From: Pirellulales bacterium
GTDB taxonomy: Bacteria; Planctomycetota; Planctomycetia; Pirellulales; Thermoguttaceae
NCBI GenBank assembly: GCA_016936015.1
Contig: JAFGPV010000028.1
Span: 41,777-105,776, forward strand
Reading direction: 5' to 3'
DNA length: 64,000 bases
A model generated the notes under the pieces. That model saw nothing but the letters and a program-made list of their open reading frames with translations. It made no database searches and was not told where the DNA came from. Shown piece by piece: positions 25,801 to 33,462 of the stretch. Both the position numbers and the translations under genes were made by a program. How positions within the stretch are numbered: the stretch's first letter is position 1; each line of letters opens with the position of its first letter.

Positions 25801-26322
25801 GACAAGCCGCGGCAGACCTCGGCGCGGCTGCTGATGGCGAACATCAGCCTCGCGCAGGGCCGCCGCACCAAGGATAAGACCTTGATGGCCGAGTCCCGCG
25901 ACTTTTACCGCCAGGTGTTTGCCAACCAGCCGGAAAATCTGCTGGCAGCGAACAATCTCGCCTGGTTGCTGGCCGAGGAATTCGACCAGCCCGACCAGGC
26001 CCGACAGGTCGTCGACGAGGCGCTCCGCAAGACCTCGCTGAAACGTCTGCCGGCCAGCGTGGCCGACACGTTCGCCATGGTCTACCGGAAAACCGGGCGT
26101 CTGGACGGGGCCCAACAAATCATCGACGAGGCTCTGCGGCAAAGCCCCGATTTGGCGGTATTGAACTTCCAGGCCGGGTTGATCTACGGCCAAAAGCATC
26201 GCCTGGAGACCGCCCGCTCCGCGTTGCAGAAAGCCTTAGACCTGGGACTCTCAGAAGACCAGGCCGTCCAGGCGGAAGCGGAATTGCAACGTTTGGAGGC
26301 CCTCAAAACCACAAAAAAGTAG
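22834..26322 (+). CDS. Large membrane-anchored TPR-repeat protein (PrsT-like)
   Basis: A 1162-residue protein. It has an N-terminal transmembrane segment (LLRAVLVLMVVAAVTLIYLM) and then dozens of helical pairs typical of TPRs across its whole length, for example ALQLLAEAAALKPGYTDLQIK, AEPHCQWLLENKASAAWGHR, ALNLLDRANHLQPDLPFLLQ and ALKSVEQALAEQPELVESHL. PEP-CTERM/exosortase loci commonly encode a very long TPR protein (PrsT), and length, position and anchoring fit. It probably forms an extracytoplasmic scaffold for polysaccharide or cargo assembly (inference). ATG 22834 is chosen because GAGGGAG lies upstream and the product then starts directly with the anchor. A hairpin follows the stop codon. 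Confidence 0.9.
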   Translation: MSAWSSRLRWLLRAVLVLMVVAAVTLIYLMHRRKTPGYLAARVEEAVAAGDDATAEIYLRNLIRAAPEDADAKLALADLFVRRAVRAGYIPSYGVDGRALQLLAEAAALKPGYTDLQIKLMMAYLESGRAPAAEAIAKKLVKGGSENELVLYVVARVAMEKHNFKEAKDPLDRLAAVQSDPSLEVLLLQAQLNSQFGEKARLMEIAEKAEKTAEKHPERLTPANRKMLGAILALRILKAEGPEEADRYTLRALALFEKMIRSADAPDKAAWVRGAAEIVALAAQAHPLQAPAPANVLKGRQEIALQFARLARPLLTQGELGPRTYYILAEAEFVEGRQSAGMKLLEQGLEKGQKLPSARILELVPLHLAAAQRLISQRRFAEAEPHCQWLLENKASAAWGHRLAGQCAWNEGRLEEAVGHWAAALPQFDESIELHAAQAAACLFLERWEAAARELQILLARSEKMKGVDRAAVREFLGPVEKLPLLLGKARLMLKHDADVPPLIKKLAEAHQEAAALQLQVEYHVRRGEFEQADRYLQEGRTKYPGNFSLVLTEIQTIKRKSGENEAIARLQRFVEDNPKHLGARAMLAEWRVARGEDDAAVALADTAARRFPDDSGVKLLGADVRLAAGKLDEALPILEELRASDAPKKAVALLQARAALMGRRIDAAAAALEQTGTGFQQSGLGKLWMGQLYSAQGNLEQAVTDFSDSFRVSAVRPMARQALFQAFLGLLEQNQDLPAVEAKVKQLLAEYPQETFLLVIAAELAARQGRFPQALNLLDRANHLQPDLPFLLQAKARILLRMDQPARALTEVERALRIVPRDVPALLLAVQAHLAHNDPEAALKSVEQALAEQPELVESHLARAEILRRLDRSDEAVLELQDLLRRRPQVPPAYLLLAEIHEQEHREAQALEVLRAGLQQFPAQLPLCQKEITVLCRLGRTAEAEEAAGQMAGEKPDADLCLALGAGFLSGDELAGARRWAEQGLNLADKPRQTSARLLMANISLAQGRRTKDKTLMAESRDFYRQVFANQPENLLAANNLAWLLAEEFDQPDQARQVVDEALRKTSLKRLPASVADTFAMVYRKTGRLDGAQQIIDEALRQSPDLAVLNFQAGLIYGQKHRLETARSALQKALDLGLSEDQAVQAEAELQRLEALKTTKK

Positions 26323-26344
26323 CCGTCGCCCGACCGGGCGACGG
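26323..26344 (+). terminator. Hairpin after the exosortase operon
   Basis: CCGTCGCCC (26323-26331) and GGGCGACGG (26336-26344) form a perfect nine-base stem with loop GACC directly after the TPR stop codon. There is no T run, so termination may be factor-assisted. The region on to 26663 holds no gene; it contains the sigma-54 promoter at 26531. Confidence 0.55.
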
Positions 26345-26530
26345 CGACGGAACGTTCCGGGTGTTTCGATACTTGAACACGGTGTTAGGCGGGAAGTGAG
26401 AACTGTTAGGAGATTGAAACATCGAAACGGTTAACGGCCGGGCATTCCCTTATGACCGGTGGGCATAACGCCAGCCTATAGCACAAGTAAACGGCCTTGA
26501 TGGAAATTAATCCCCCTGAGGAAAGCGCCT

Positions 26531-26545
26531 TGGTACGGAACTTGC
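26531..26545 (+). promoter_or_regulatory. Sigma-54 (-24/-12) promoter of the Tad pilin operon
   Basis: TGGTACGGAACTTGC matches TGGCACGNNNNTTGC at all fixed positions except one and has exact GG-N10-GC spacing. It lies 119 nt before the first pilin ATG. The motif AACTGTTAGGAG occurs at 26401 and again at 26643 as the pilin ribosome binding site. Confidence 0.85.
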
Positions 26546-26663
26546 GAAGAGATGGGCTTCTTAAGGGAAGCTCTGTTCAGGCCCAAGGCTTGCGACACAG
26601 AGTTGCACGGTCGATGTAGGCCGTGCGCAGAAACCTTTTCCTAACTGTTAGGAGGATAGTGTT

Positions 26664-27005
26664 ATGTTAAAGCGCATGTGGCGCGAAGACGAAGGCGTTT
26701 TGACCTTCGAATGGATCGTGCTGATAACGCTGCTTGTGGTCGGCGTTGTTGGCGGAATGGCGGCTGTCCGTGACGCGATCAACATCGAGTTGGAAGGCGT
26801 CGCCGGCGCGATCATCGCCGTGGACCAGTCGTACAAGGTTTGTTCGCCTATTATTACCTCGATAGGCAACGATCCTGGTGCCGAGTGCTGCGCCAGCGGT
26901 TCCGTTGGCTGGACCTACACGCGGGGCACGCCGTTGCTCTCCAAGATGCGCGGCGACGCCACCGAGCCGGTGACGCCCGGAGCTTGCGAACAAGGACCCC
27001 AATAG
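26664..27005 (+). CDS. Flp-type pilin 1 (major Tad pilin candidate)
   Basis: A 113-residue prepilin. The leader MLKRMWREDEG is cut at G|VLTFEW (Glu at +5), followed by the hydrophobic assembly helix IVLITLLVVGVVGGMAAVRD and INIELEGVAGAIIAVDQSY. Unlike minimal Flp pilins it has a roughly 50-residue C-terminal extension with three cysteines after the helix (KVCSPIITSIG, AECCASGS, GACEQGPQ adds a fourth) that could form disulfides on the fibre surface. A strong AGGAGG ribosome binding site and an upstream sigma-54 promoter suggest high, regulated expression. It starts the plus-strand Tad operon. Confidence 0.92.
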   Translation: MLKRMWREDEGVLTFEWIVLITLLVVGVVGGMAAVRDAINIELEGVAGAIIAVDQSYKVCSPIITSIGNDPGAECCASGSVGWTYTRGTPLLSKMRGDATEPVTPGACEQGPQ

Positions 27006-27060
27006 ACTTCGGCGCTCCTGGCCTGTTTTCAGACCAGAGGTGCTTGTCTGCAGCCGGGGC

Positions 27061-27091
27061 CGCCGCGGTACGGTTTATCCGTACCGCGGCG
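27061..27091 (+). promoter_or_regulatory. 13-bp hairpin between the two pilin genes
   Basis: CGCCGCGGTACGG (27061-27073), loop TTTAT, CCGTACCGCGGCG (27079-27091): a perfect GC-rich stem without a T run. It probably stabilises the upstream pilin mRNA or limits read-through into the assembly genes. Confidence 0.65.
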
Positions 27092-27163
27092 CGCCCTCCG
27101 TCCGCATCCAGGGTAAAACCCTGGTGTGGCGCATTATGGTATCGACCTTGAAAGGGTGAAGAA

Positions 27164-27478
27164 ATGAACCTCATTGTTCCACGTTTATGGCGGGAGGACA
27201 CGGGAGTCCTTTCATTTGAATGGGTAATTATCATTACTCTTCTGGTGATCGGCATTGTGGGGGGGTTCTCCAGCGTCCGCGACGCGCTGAACATTGAACT
27301 CGGCGGCGTTGCAGGCGCCGCCGCCGCCCTGGATAAGTCGTATACCGTCGACGTGAGCAGCAAGCACCACCTCGGCTCCGCCTTCTCCTACCGTGATCCG
27401 AAGTCCGAAGTTCGGTTCGTACGGCAGGACGGTGCCGCCCCGCAACCGCCGGTCGAGAAGAATGTTCACGCGAAGTGA
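27164..27478 (+). CDS. Flp-type pilin 2
   Basis: A 104-residue prepilin paralogous to the protein at 26664. The leader MNLIVPRLWREDTG is cut at G|VLSFEW, with the helix VIIITLLVIGIVGGFSSVRD and then LNIELGGVAGAAAALDKSY. The C-terminal extension (VDVSSKHHLGSAFSYRDPKS) is unrelated to that of pilin 1 and has no cysteine, so the two would expose different surfaces. ATG 27164 follows GAAAGGGTGAAGAA. It may be a minor pilin or an alternative major pilin. The prepilin peptidase gene follows. Confidence 0.9.
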   Translation: MNLIVPRLWREDTGVLSFEWVIIITLLVIGIVGGFSSVRDALNIELGGVAGAAAALDKSYTVDVSSKHHLGSAFSYRDPKSEVRFVRQDGAAPQPPVEKNVHAK

Positions 27479-27534
27479 GGGGCGGCCGCCTGGCGGCTGC
27501 CCAGTTGTCCCCAGAGCTGCAGAGGAAAAAAACA

Positions 27535-28056
27535 ATGATTCTGGTTCTCTCGCTGGCGGTAGGTGTCTACGTCGCCACGGCGGCGCTGACCGATTGCCGC
27601 ATGCATCGGATTCCCAACTACGTCACCGTCCCGGCGGCCGTTCTCGGATTGATCTATCACACCGTATTGCCGGAGGGCATGGGACCCTGGATGTCGCTGG
27701 CCGGACTGGGCATCGGATTCGGCCTGCTGTTTCTTCCGTGGCTCCTCGGCGGCTCCGGCATGGGAGACGTCAAGCTCCTGGCCGCCCTGGGGGCCTGGCT
27801 GGGGCCGAAGTGGCTATTGGTGACGTTCGCCCTGAGCATGATGATCGCCTGCGTAATGGCGATGGTCGTGCTGCTTCAAGGTTTTGCCCGGTGGGGCATG
27901 GGACAGGCAAAAACCAGGTTTTCGCAGACGCCCCGAGGAACCGCCGGAAAAAAAGAGGCCGCCAAACCGCGGCGGAGGATCGTCCCGTTCGCCCTGCCCG
28001 TGGCGTTGGGGACGGGAATTGTTTTGGTCTGGCTAGTCTACAAGGGGACCTTGTGA
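27535..28056 (+). CDS. tadV: Prepilin peptidase TadV/CpaA (A24 family)
   Basis: A 173-residue integral membrane aspartyl protease that would remove the leaders of the Flp pilins and TadE-like pseudopilins. Both catalytic aspartates are visible: Asp20 in TDCRMHRIPNY and Asp78 in GSGMGDVK, the GxGD motif. It lacks the methyltransferase domain of PilD, as is usual for TadV. A C-terminal extension carries a basic linker (KKEAAKPRRRI) and an extra hydrophobic helix (PFALPVALGTGIVLVWLVY). ATG 27535 follows AGAGGAAA. It lies between the pilin and TadE genes. Confidence 0.92.
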   Translation: MILVLSLAVGVYVATAALTDCRMHRIPNYVTVPAAVLGLIYHTVLPEGMGPWMSLAGLGIGFGLLFLPWLLGGSGMGDVKLLAALGAWLGPKWLLVTFALSMMIACVMAMVVLLQGFARWGMGQAKTRFSQTPRGTAGKKEAAKPRRRIVPFALPVALGTGIVLVWLVYKGTL

Positions 28057-28125
28057 CCGCCCCCAGAAAAACGCAGGAACTTTCCCGTCGCGACGTTCCT
28101 GCCGATACGCGGAAAGAAGGAAACC

Positions 28126-28539
28126 GTGAAATTACCGCCGGAAACACGAAAAAAAAGATCGGGCTCTTTGAGCCTTGAACTGGTGATCGTCCTGCCGATC
28201 CTGCTCGTGGTACTGTTGGCCGTCGTGCAGATCAGCAGCTATTTGCTGGCCACGCAGGCCATTCAAGCCGCGGCGTTGGCGGGCGTCCGCGAGGCCACCC
28301 TGCCGGGCGCGGCCCAGGAGCGGGTCCGCACGGCCGTCCGGGGGGCGCTGTCCGGATGGTCTTTTGCCGCCGCAATGCACGACGACGACATTCAGATCAC
28401 CGACCTGTCCGGCGACCGCGTCAGCGTCATCGTGAGCGTGGACGCCGACAAGGCCGCGCTGAACACCTTGCTGCATTTGCCGGGCTTCGATCTCTCGGGC
28501 AAAAAGATCCGGGGGCACTATATTATGCGCAAAGAGTAG
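28126..28539 (+). CDS. tadE: TadE-like pseudopilin
   Basis: A 137-residue protein with a basic N-terminus (RKKRSG) and the pseudopilin-type site G|SLSLEL (Glu at +5), then the helix VIVLPILLVVLLAVVQISSYLLATQA and QAAALAGVREATLPG, the conserved TadE pattern. The C-terminal soluble part ends DLSGKKIRGHYIMRKE. TadE-type pseudopilins are needed for Flp pilus assembly and are processed by TadV. Start is GTG 28126 after GAAAGAAGGAAACC. cpaB begins 11 bp after the stop. Confidence 0.88.
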   Translation: MKLPPETRKKRSGSLSLELVIVLPILLVVLLAVVQISSYLLATQAIQAAALAGVREATLPGAAQERVRTAVRGALSGWSFAAAMHDDDIQITDLSGDRVSVIVSVDADKAALNTLLHLPGFDLSGKKIRGHYIMRKE

Positions 28540-28550
28540 AAAGGACATTT

Positions 28551-29672
28551 ATGCATTCCATTCGACCTCAGACCGTGACGTTGGCAGCCGTGGCGGTCAT
28601 TATCGGACTCGTCACCGCCTACGGCGCCAAACGCATGTTAGAACCCAAGCCGACGGTGGAAGTCCCGCAACCTCCCCTCAAGACGACGTCGATCGTGGTC
28701 GCCATGACGAATCTGACGCCCTACGCGCGGATCGGCGGCCGGGACGTGGGAATGGCGGAAATTCCCGCGGACGACGCCCCGTCGGCGGCCCTGCACGTGA
28801 AGGGCCGGGTCCTGGGACGATTGGTCAAGACGACCATTCTGGCGGGAACTCCGATCCGGGAGGAGGACTTGTACGCGCCGGGCACCGTGCCCCAAATGGC
28901 CGACCAATTGCCGCCCGGCTTCCGGGCCGTGACCATCCGCGTCCCGGATGCGATCGCCTCCAACGGCGCGATCCTGCCCGGATCGCACGTGGACGTTTCA
29001 CTGACCTTCGACAGCGATCATCCCGAGGTCAGCGGCATGGCGACCATCAACCTGATGCGGAATCTCCAGGTCCTGGCTCCCAGCCCCACCGCCAAGAACC
29101 CGGTCCTGACGGACGAGATGCGGGACAAGAACTACCTGACCGTGGCGGCGACGCCGGAACAGGCCAATCGCCTGATCCTCGCCCAGAGATACGGCACGAT
29201 CAACGTGACGCTCTGCAGCAACAACGAAAAAGCCTCCGACGCCCTGGCCTACGGCAGCCGCAACCTGATCAACAAGTACGAACTGCTGGGACTGCCGCCG
29301 CTGCCGCCGCCGCCGTTGGAGCCGACGCCCGAGCCGCCGGTGTACAAGGTCGTCGAGGTCTATCGCGGCAAGGACGTGCAGCATGTGGTCTTCAACGAGG
29401 CCGGCGAACTGGTGTCGCCGGAAGGAGTCGCCTCGGCGCTGTTGGCCTCGAATCCCGGCGCGACGGGCCAGAAAAAGAAAACGTGCCCCACCTGCAACAA
29501 GAAAAAAGTGCGTTATTCCGCTCCTTCCCCCCGCGCGCCCTCGAGTTCCGGCAACACGCTGACCACCACGGGCGGAGCGTCGGGGGCCGGCGGAACCGGT
29601 CAGCCCACTCTGGCTCGGAGACCGACCGAACTCCAGCCCACGCCCGCGGCGCCGAGCGCGGACAATCCCTAG
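28551..29672 (+). CDS. cpaB: Flp pilus assembly protein CpaB/RcpC
   Basis: A 373-residue periplasmic assembly protein. It has an N-terminal membrane anchor (TVTLAAVAVIIGLVTAYGAK), then an SAF-type domain (IVVAMTNLTPYARIGGRDV, LVKTTILAGTPIREEDLY) and the RcpC core (PPGFRAVTIRVPDAIASN, ILPGSHVDVSLTF, NLQVLAP, YLTVAATPEQANRLILAQ). After about residue 245 come a Pro-rich linker (LPPLPPPPLEPTPEPPVYKV), a CPTCNKKK motif and a Ser/Thr/Gly-rich tail not typical of CpaB. These may contact the cell wall or outer layers (inference). It works with the secretin CpaC. Confidence 0.93.
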   Translation: MHSIRPQTVTLAAVAVIIGLVTAYGAKRMLEPKPTVEVPQPPLKTTSIVVAMTNLTPYARIGGRDVGMAEIPADDAPSAALHVKGRVLGRLVKTTILAGTPIREEDLYAPGTVPQMADQLPPGFRAVTIRVPDAIASNGAILPGSHVDVSLTFDSDHPEVSGMATINLMRNLQVLAPSPTAKNPVLTDEMRDKNYLTVAATPEQANRLILAQRYGTINVTLCSNNEKASDALAYGSRNLINKYELLGLPPLPPPPLEPTPEPPVYKVVEVYRGKDVQHVVFNEAGELVSPEGVASALLASNPGATGQKKKTCPTCNKKKVRYSAPSPRAPSSSGNTLTTTGGASGAGGTGQPTLARRPTELQPTPAAPSADNP

Positions 29673-29693
29673 ACGCATGAGGAAGCTGCGGTC

Positions 29694-30890
29694 ATGTCGT
29701 TTCCACCGTTGACTGACAAACACGGAGCACGCAGCACGCCGCGACGGCGGAGTCGCCGTCGGGGCGCGGTGGCGTTCTTGTCGCTCTTCCTCGTGTTTTT
29801 GTTCGTCATTGTCACCGCGGTGGTGGTGAACTGGAACTTTCTCACCCTGGTCAACCGCGACATGCAGCACAAATGCGACGCCATGGCCCTGGCCGCCGTT
29901 CCGGAACTGCTCGACGAGCGCTGGCTCCAGGACGCCGAGGGCGACCTTGCCGAACGCCAGTCCGCGGCGTCACGAGCGGCGGCGGAGATTTGCCTGCAGA
30001 ACAACGAGGCGGGAGGCGACGCCCTGCGCACCGAATGGACCGACGTGACAATCCGCACCGGCTACGTGGCGGACGTGGCCCGTCGGCCCTGCCAATTGGA
30101 TCCGTCCGTCTCCCGGCACAATACCGCCTTTGTGTTTTGCGGCCGTTTGGCCACGGGGGACCATCCGGTTTCCTACCTGGCCAACGCGGCCGGCGGCACG
30201 AAGTCGGTCGACATCCGCGGCGGGGCCTACGCAACGCTGGACAACCTCGTCGTCGGTTTTCGCCCGACCGCCGACACTCCCGCTCCGCTGATGCCACTGG
30301 CCATCCAGCGGAAAGCCTGGGCGTCGGAGCGCGATCGGGACGACAACGGGAACGGAATCCGAGAAATCGTGCTACGGCTCGAAGCGGCCCAGCCGCCGGA
30401 AGACCCGCAGTTCCCGCCGCAGCCCAACGCGGCCGTACTGTTCTACGGAGGCTCCGCCGATTCGGACCTGTTGGCGAGACAGGTCGCCGTGGGCGTTTTT
30501 CCCGGCGACTTGCCTTCTTCGGGCGGAGTTCTGGGGCCGGCCACGCCCGCCCAGCCGTTCGGAGTTTCGGGCACCCAAAGGGCCGACGCCGCCGACCTGA
30601 TGACGCGAACGTTGGCCGGGGCCATCCAGGCGATCGCAGGAGAAAAACGGGCCTTTCCGCTGTACCGCGAAATCGCCAAATGCGATCCCCACGCCGCCGC
30701 GACCGTGCGGATCGACGGTTTTGCGGCCTGCCGCGTGATGGGAGCCGGCGTGGTGGATCGCCGGCTCGTGGTTCAGGTGGAGCCGTGCTTTCTCATCCAT
30801 CATACGTTGTGGACGCGGTCGCCCGATCCGAATGATCCCGCAAACCCGGAGCGGAACTTGTATCTTCACAAATTGAGACTGTCGCGTTGA
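29694..30890 (+). CDS. TadG-like pilus assembly protein
   Basis: A 398-residue protein. Its N-terminus has the TadG pattern of a basic RRRSRRRGAVAF segment and a single transmembrane helix (LSLFLVFLFVIVTAVVVNW), then NRDMQHKCDAMALAAVPELL, like the aquired-pseudopilin region of TadG proteins that reads QxAxDAAALAG. The large periplasmic part is unlike the von Willebrand domain of classical TadG and contains a dockerin-like or EF-hand-like DRDDNGNGIREI near residue 225. ATG 29694 follows GAGGAAG at an acceptable distance. Position between cpaB and tadZ fits a Tad component; the periplasmic role is unknown. Confidence 0.75.
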   Translation: MSFPPLTDKHGARSTPRRRSRRRGAVAFLSLFLVFLFVIVTAVVVNWNFLTLVNRDMQHKCDAMALAAVPELLDERWLQDAEGDLAERQSAASRAAAEICLQNNEAGGDALRTEWTDVTIRTGYVADVARRPCQLDPSVSRHNTAFVFCGRLATGDHPVSYLANAAGGTKSVDIRGGAYATLDNLVVGFRPTADTPAPLMPLAIQRKAWASERDRDDNGNGIREIVLRLEAAQPPEDPQFPPQPNAAVLFYGGSADSDLLARQVAVGVFPGDLPSSGGVLGPATPAQPFGVSGTQRADAADLMTRTLAGAIQAIAGEKRAFPLYREIAKCDPHAAATVRIDGFAACRVMGAGVVDRRLVVQVEPCFLIHHTLWTRSPDPNDPANPERNLYLHKLRLSR

Positions 30891-30913
30891 ACCCATGAAT
30901 CGAGGTAATTAAT

Positions 30914-32053
30914 ATGCGGATTGTAATGGCCGATGCCCGAGGGAACCCTTGCGATGATTTGCGCCGGATCCTCTTGGGGGAGGGACTGACCTGCGAGTTG
31001 GAGGACGTCGTCGAATACGGGAGTCTCCCCGGTCGTCTGGCGGCGGTTCACCCGGACCTCGTCCTGGTCTGCTGCAACGGCACTCAGGAGGAGGCCCTGG
31101 CGGCGATTCGCACGGCCCACCAGATCACGGACGCGCCGATCCTGGCGGCCGGAGAGCCGCGGATCTCCCTGGTTTGCGAGGCGATGCGTTCTGGGGCGAA
31201 AGAATTTCTCGATCTCGGCAGCCCGCGTGAGGAACTCTCCGCCGCGCTGCGGCACCTGGAAAGCCGCGGCGAGATGCCCAGCCAACGCGGAAAGATCATC
31301 TCCTTGTTCTCGCCGATCTGCGGCGTTGGGGTTTCCACCGTGGCGGTGAACCTGGCGGCGTCTTTGGCCGCGGACGAAAAGACCGTTTCCGGGAAAGTCG
31401 TGCTGCTGGACCTGAATCCGCCCCCCACCGACATCTCCTCGCTGCTGGACCTGGAGCCGAAGTACACAGTGGCCGACGTGTGCAGCCAGTGGGAACGCCT
31501 GGACGCCAAGATGCTGGCCGCGGCGATCATCGAGCACTCCTCGGGAATCCATCTCCTGGCTCAGGCCGGCTGCCCGCGGAACGGCTCCCACCCCCGCTGC
31601 GACGCTAACCCCGCCGCGCTCCGGCAGCTTTTCATCCTCTTGCGGCGGATGTATCCCCTGGTCGTGGTCGACTTGGGGCACGCGCTGACGGAGAACCAGG
31701 TCGAGGCCCTGCGGCAGTCGAACTTCGTGGGCCTGGTGGGCCGGGCCGACGTGCCCGGTTTGCGGCGGGTCCACTGGGCGCTGGAAGCCTTGATCGAAAG
31801 GGGATTAAACCGCGAGCGTTTCAAACTGATCCTAAACCATCATGGAGGGGGAGGGCAGATCAAACATGCCAAGGTCGAAGAGGCCCTGAACATGAAGATT
31901 TTCTGTACCCTGCCCGAGAACACTGCCCTGGTCACTCGAGCCCGCAATCAGGGCGTCCCGCTGCGGCAGCTCTCATCGATGGCACGCATCAACGCCAGTT
32001 TTTCCGGCTTGGCGCGCGACGTCCGGGCACAACTGGAGGAAGTAATCGTATGA
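30914..32053 (+). CDS. tadZ: Tad localisation ATPase-like protein TadZ/CpaE
   Basis: A 379-residue protein with an atypical receiver-like N-terminal domain (MRIVMADARGNPCDDLRRIL, PDLVLVCCNG) and a MinD/ParA-like domain from about residue 125: KIISLFSPICGVGVSTVAVN, VVLLDLNPPPTDISSLLDL, VVVDLGHALTENQVEAL and FKLILNHHGG. The P-loop reads CGVGVST, lacking the lysine of the standard GGVGKST, so ATP hydrolysis may be weak or absent; deviant P-loops are known in TadZ. TadZ/CpaE directs Tad assembly to a cell pole. Its stop overlaps the tadA start (ATGA). Confidence 0.88.
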   Translation: MRIVMADARGNPCDDLRRILLGEGLTCELEDVVEYGSLPGRLAAVHPDLVLVCCNGTQEEALAAIRTAHQITDAPILAAGEPRISLVCEAMRSGAKEFLDLGSPREELSAALRHLESRGEMPSQRGKIISLFSPICGVGVSTVAVNLAASLAADEKTVSGKVVLLDLNPPPTDISSLLDLEPKYTVADVCSQWERLDAKMLAAAIIEHSSGIHLLAQAGCPRNGSHPRCDANPAALRQLFILLRRMYPLVVVDLGHALTENQVEALRQSNFVGLVGRADVPGLRRVHWALEALIERGLNRERFKLILNHHGGGGQIKHAKVEEALNMKIFCTLPENTALVTRARNQGVPLRQLSSMARINASFSGLARDVRAQLEEVIV

Positions 32054-33462
32054 GCAGTTCCCAGCCCCCATCTCCCCACTTCCCGGCCAAGGAATCGCGA
32101 CGAGAACGGCTCGTCGAGGGCGGCGGGTCCCGGGCGCCGGATCCCTTCGAAAGCGGCTTTCAGAAGCTCAAGACGACGCTGCACCGCGAACTGATCGACT
32201 CGCTCGACCTCTCCCGGCTCGGCAGCCTGGACGAAGCCCATCTCCGCAATCATATCTGGAATCTGGCCGAGAAACTCTTCCACTCGCGGCGGCACATGCT
32301 TTCCAGCGTGGACGAGGAGCGGCTGATCGACGAATTGATGGCCGAGTCGTTCGGGCTGGGACCGCTCGAGCCGTACATGCAGGATCCCGACGTCTCGGAC
32401 ATCATGGTCAACGGGCCGAACGAGGTCTACGTGGAGCGTCTCGGCCGCCTTCAGGAAACCAACACGGTTTTCGCGGACGACGAGCACTTGATGCAGATCA
32501 TCCAGCGGGTGGTGGGGCGGGTGGGACGCCGCATCGACGCCCAGTCGCCGATGGTCGACGCCCGGCTGCCCGACGGCTCGCGCGTCAACGCCGTCATCCC
32601 CCCCCTGGCGCTGAACGGTCCGACGCTCTCGATCCGCCGCTTCGGCAAAGTCCCCCTCGACATCAACAAGCTCCTGGGCTTCGGATCGATCTGCCCCGAA
32701 ATGGTCTCCTTCCTGAAAGCGGCCATCGAAGGCCGCATCAACGTCCTGATCAGCGGCGGGACGGGTTCCGGAAAGACGACGCTGTTGAACAACCTCTCCG
32801 CCTTCATTCCCAACGACGAGCGCCTGGTGACGATCGAGGATTCCGCGGAGTTGCAGTTGCAGCGGAAACACGTCGTCCGCATGGAAACGCGGCTGCCCAC
32901 CCCCGAAGGCCACGGTGAAGTCGTCCCCCGCGACCTAGTTCGCAACGCCCTGCGGATGCGGCCCGACCGGATCATCCTCGGCGAGGTCCGCGGCGGCGAG
33001 GCCCTCGATATGCTCCAGGCGATGAATACGGGCCACGAAGGCTCGCTGACGACGATCCACGCCAACGACACCCGCGACGCCCTCTCCCGGCTGGAGGTCA
33101 TGGTCAGCATGGCCGGTTTCGATTTGCCGGTGACGATCGTCCGCCGCTACATTGCCTCGGCGATCACGCTGCTGGTGCATTTGGCCCGGCTCAAGGGCGG
33201 CGTGCGGCGGGTGATGCGGATCTCCGAGATCGTGGGCCTGGAAGATGGCGAATACCAGATCCAGGAGATCTTCCGGTTCCAGCAGACGGGAGTGGACGAC
33301 CAGGGGAGGGCCGCGGGCCGCTTCTTCGCCTCCGGAAACGTCTCCGTCTTTCTCGACCGGCTATACCAATTGGGAATCCCTATCTCCCCGCAACTCTTTG
33401 AACCAGGCCCACTCGGGAGCAACGAGAACGACTCCTTCTCGTCCGTGGAGGTGATCCCATGA
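32050..33462 (+). CDS. tadA: Tad secretion ATPase TadA/CpaF
   Basis: A 470-residue type II/IV secretion ATPase that powers Flp pilus assembly. Features are the N-terminal domain (FGLGPLEPYMQDPDVSDIMV and GPNEVYVER), Walker A ISGGTGSGKTTLLNNL (about 233-248), the Asp box VTIEDSAELQLQ, Walker B RPDRIILGEVRGGEALDML (about 303-321) and the His box LTTIHANDTRDALSRLE. All catalytic elements are intact. It overlaps tadZ and tadB by four bases each, consistent with stoichiometric translation of the inner-membrane machine. Confidence 0.96.
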   Translation: MSSSQPPSPHFPAKESRRERLVEGGGSRAPDPFESGFQKLKTTLHRELIDSLDLSRLGSLDEAHLRNHIWNLAEKLFHSRRHMLSSVDEERLIDELMAESFGLGPLEPYMQDPDVSDIMVNGPNEVYVERLGRLQETNTVFADDEHLMQIIQRVVGRVGRRIDAQSPMVDARLPDGSRVNAVIPPLALNGPTLSIRRFGKVPLDINKLLGFGSICPEMVSFLKAAIEGRINVLISGGTGSGKTTLLNNLSAFIPNDERLVTIEDSAELQLQRKHVVRMETRLPTPEGHGEVVPRDLVRNALRMRPDRIILGEVRGGEALDMLQAMNTGHEGSLTTIHANDTRDALSRLEVMVSMAGFDLPVTIVRRYIASAITLLVHLARLKGGVRRVMRISEIVGLEDGEYQIQEIFRFQQTGVDDQGRAAGRFFASGNVSVFLDRLYQLGIPISPQLFEPGPLGSNENDSFSSVEVIP

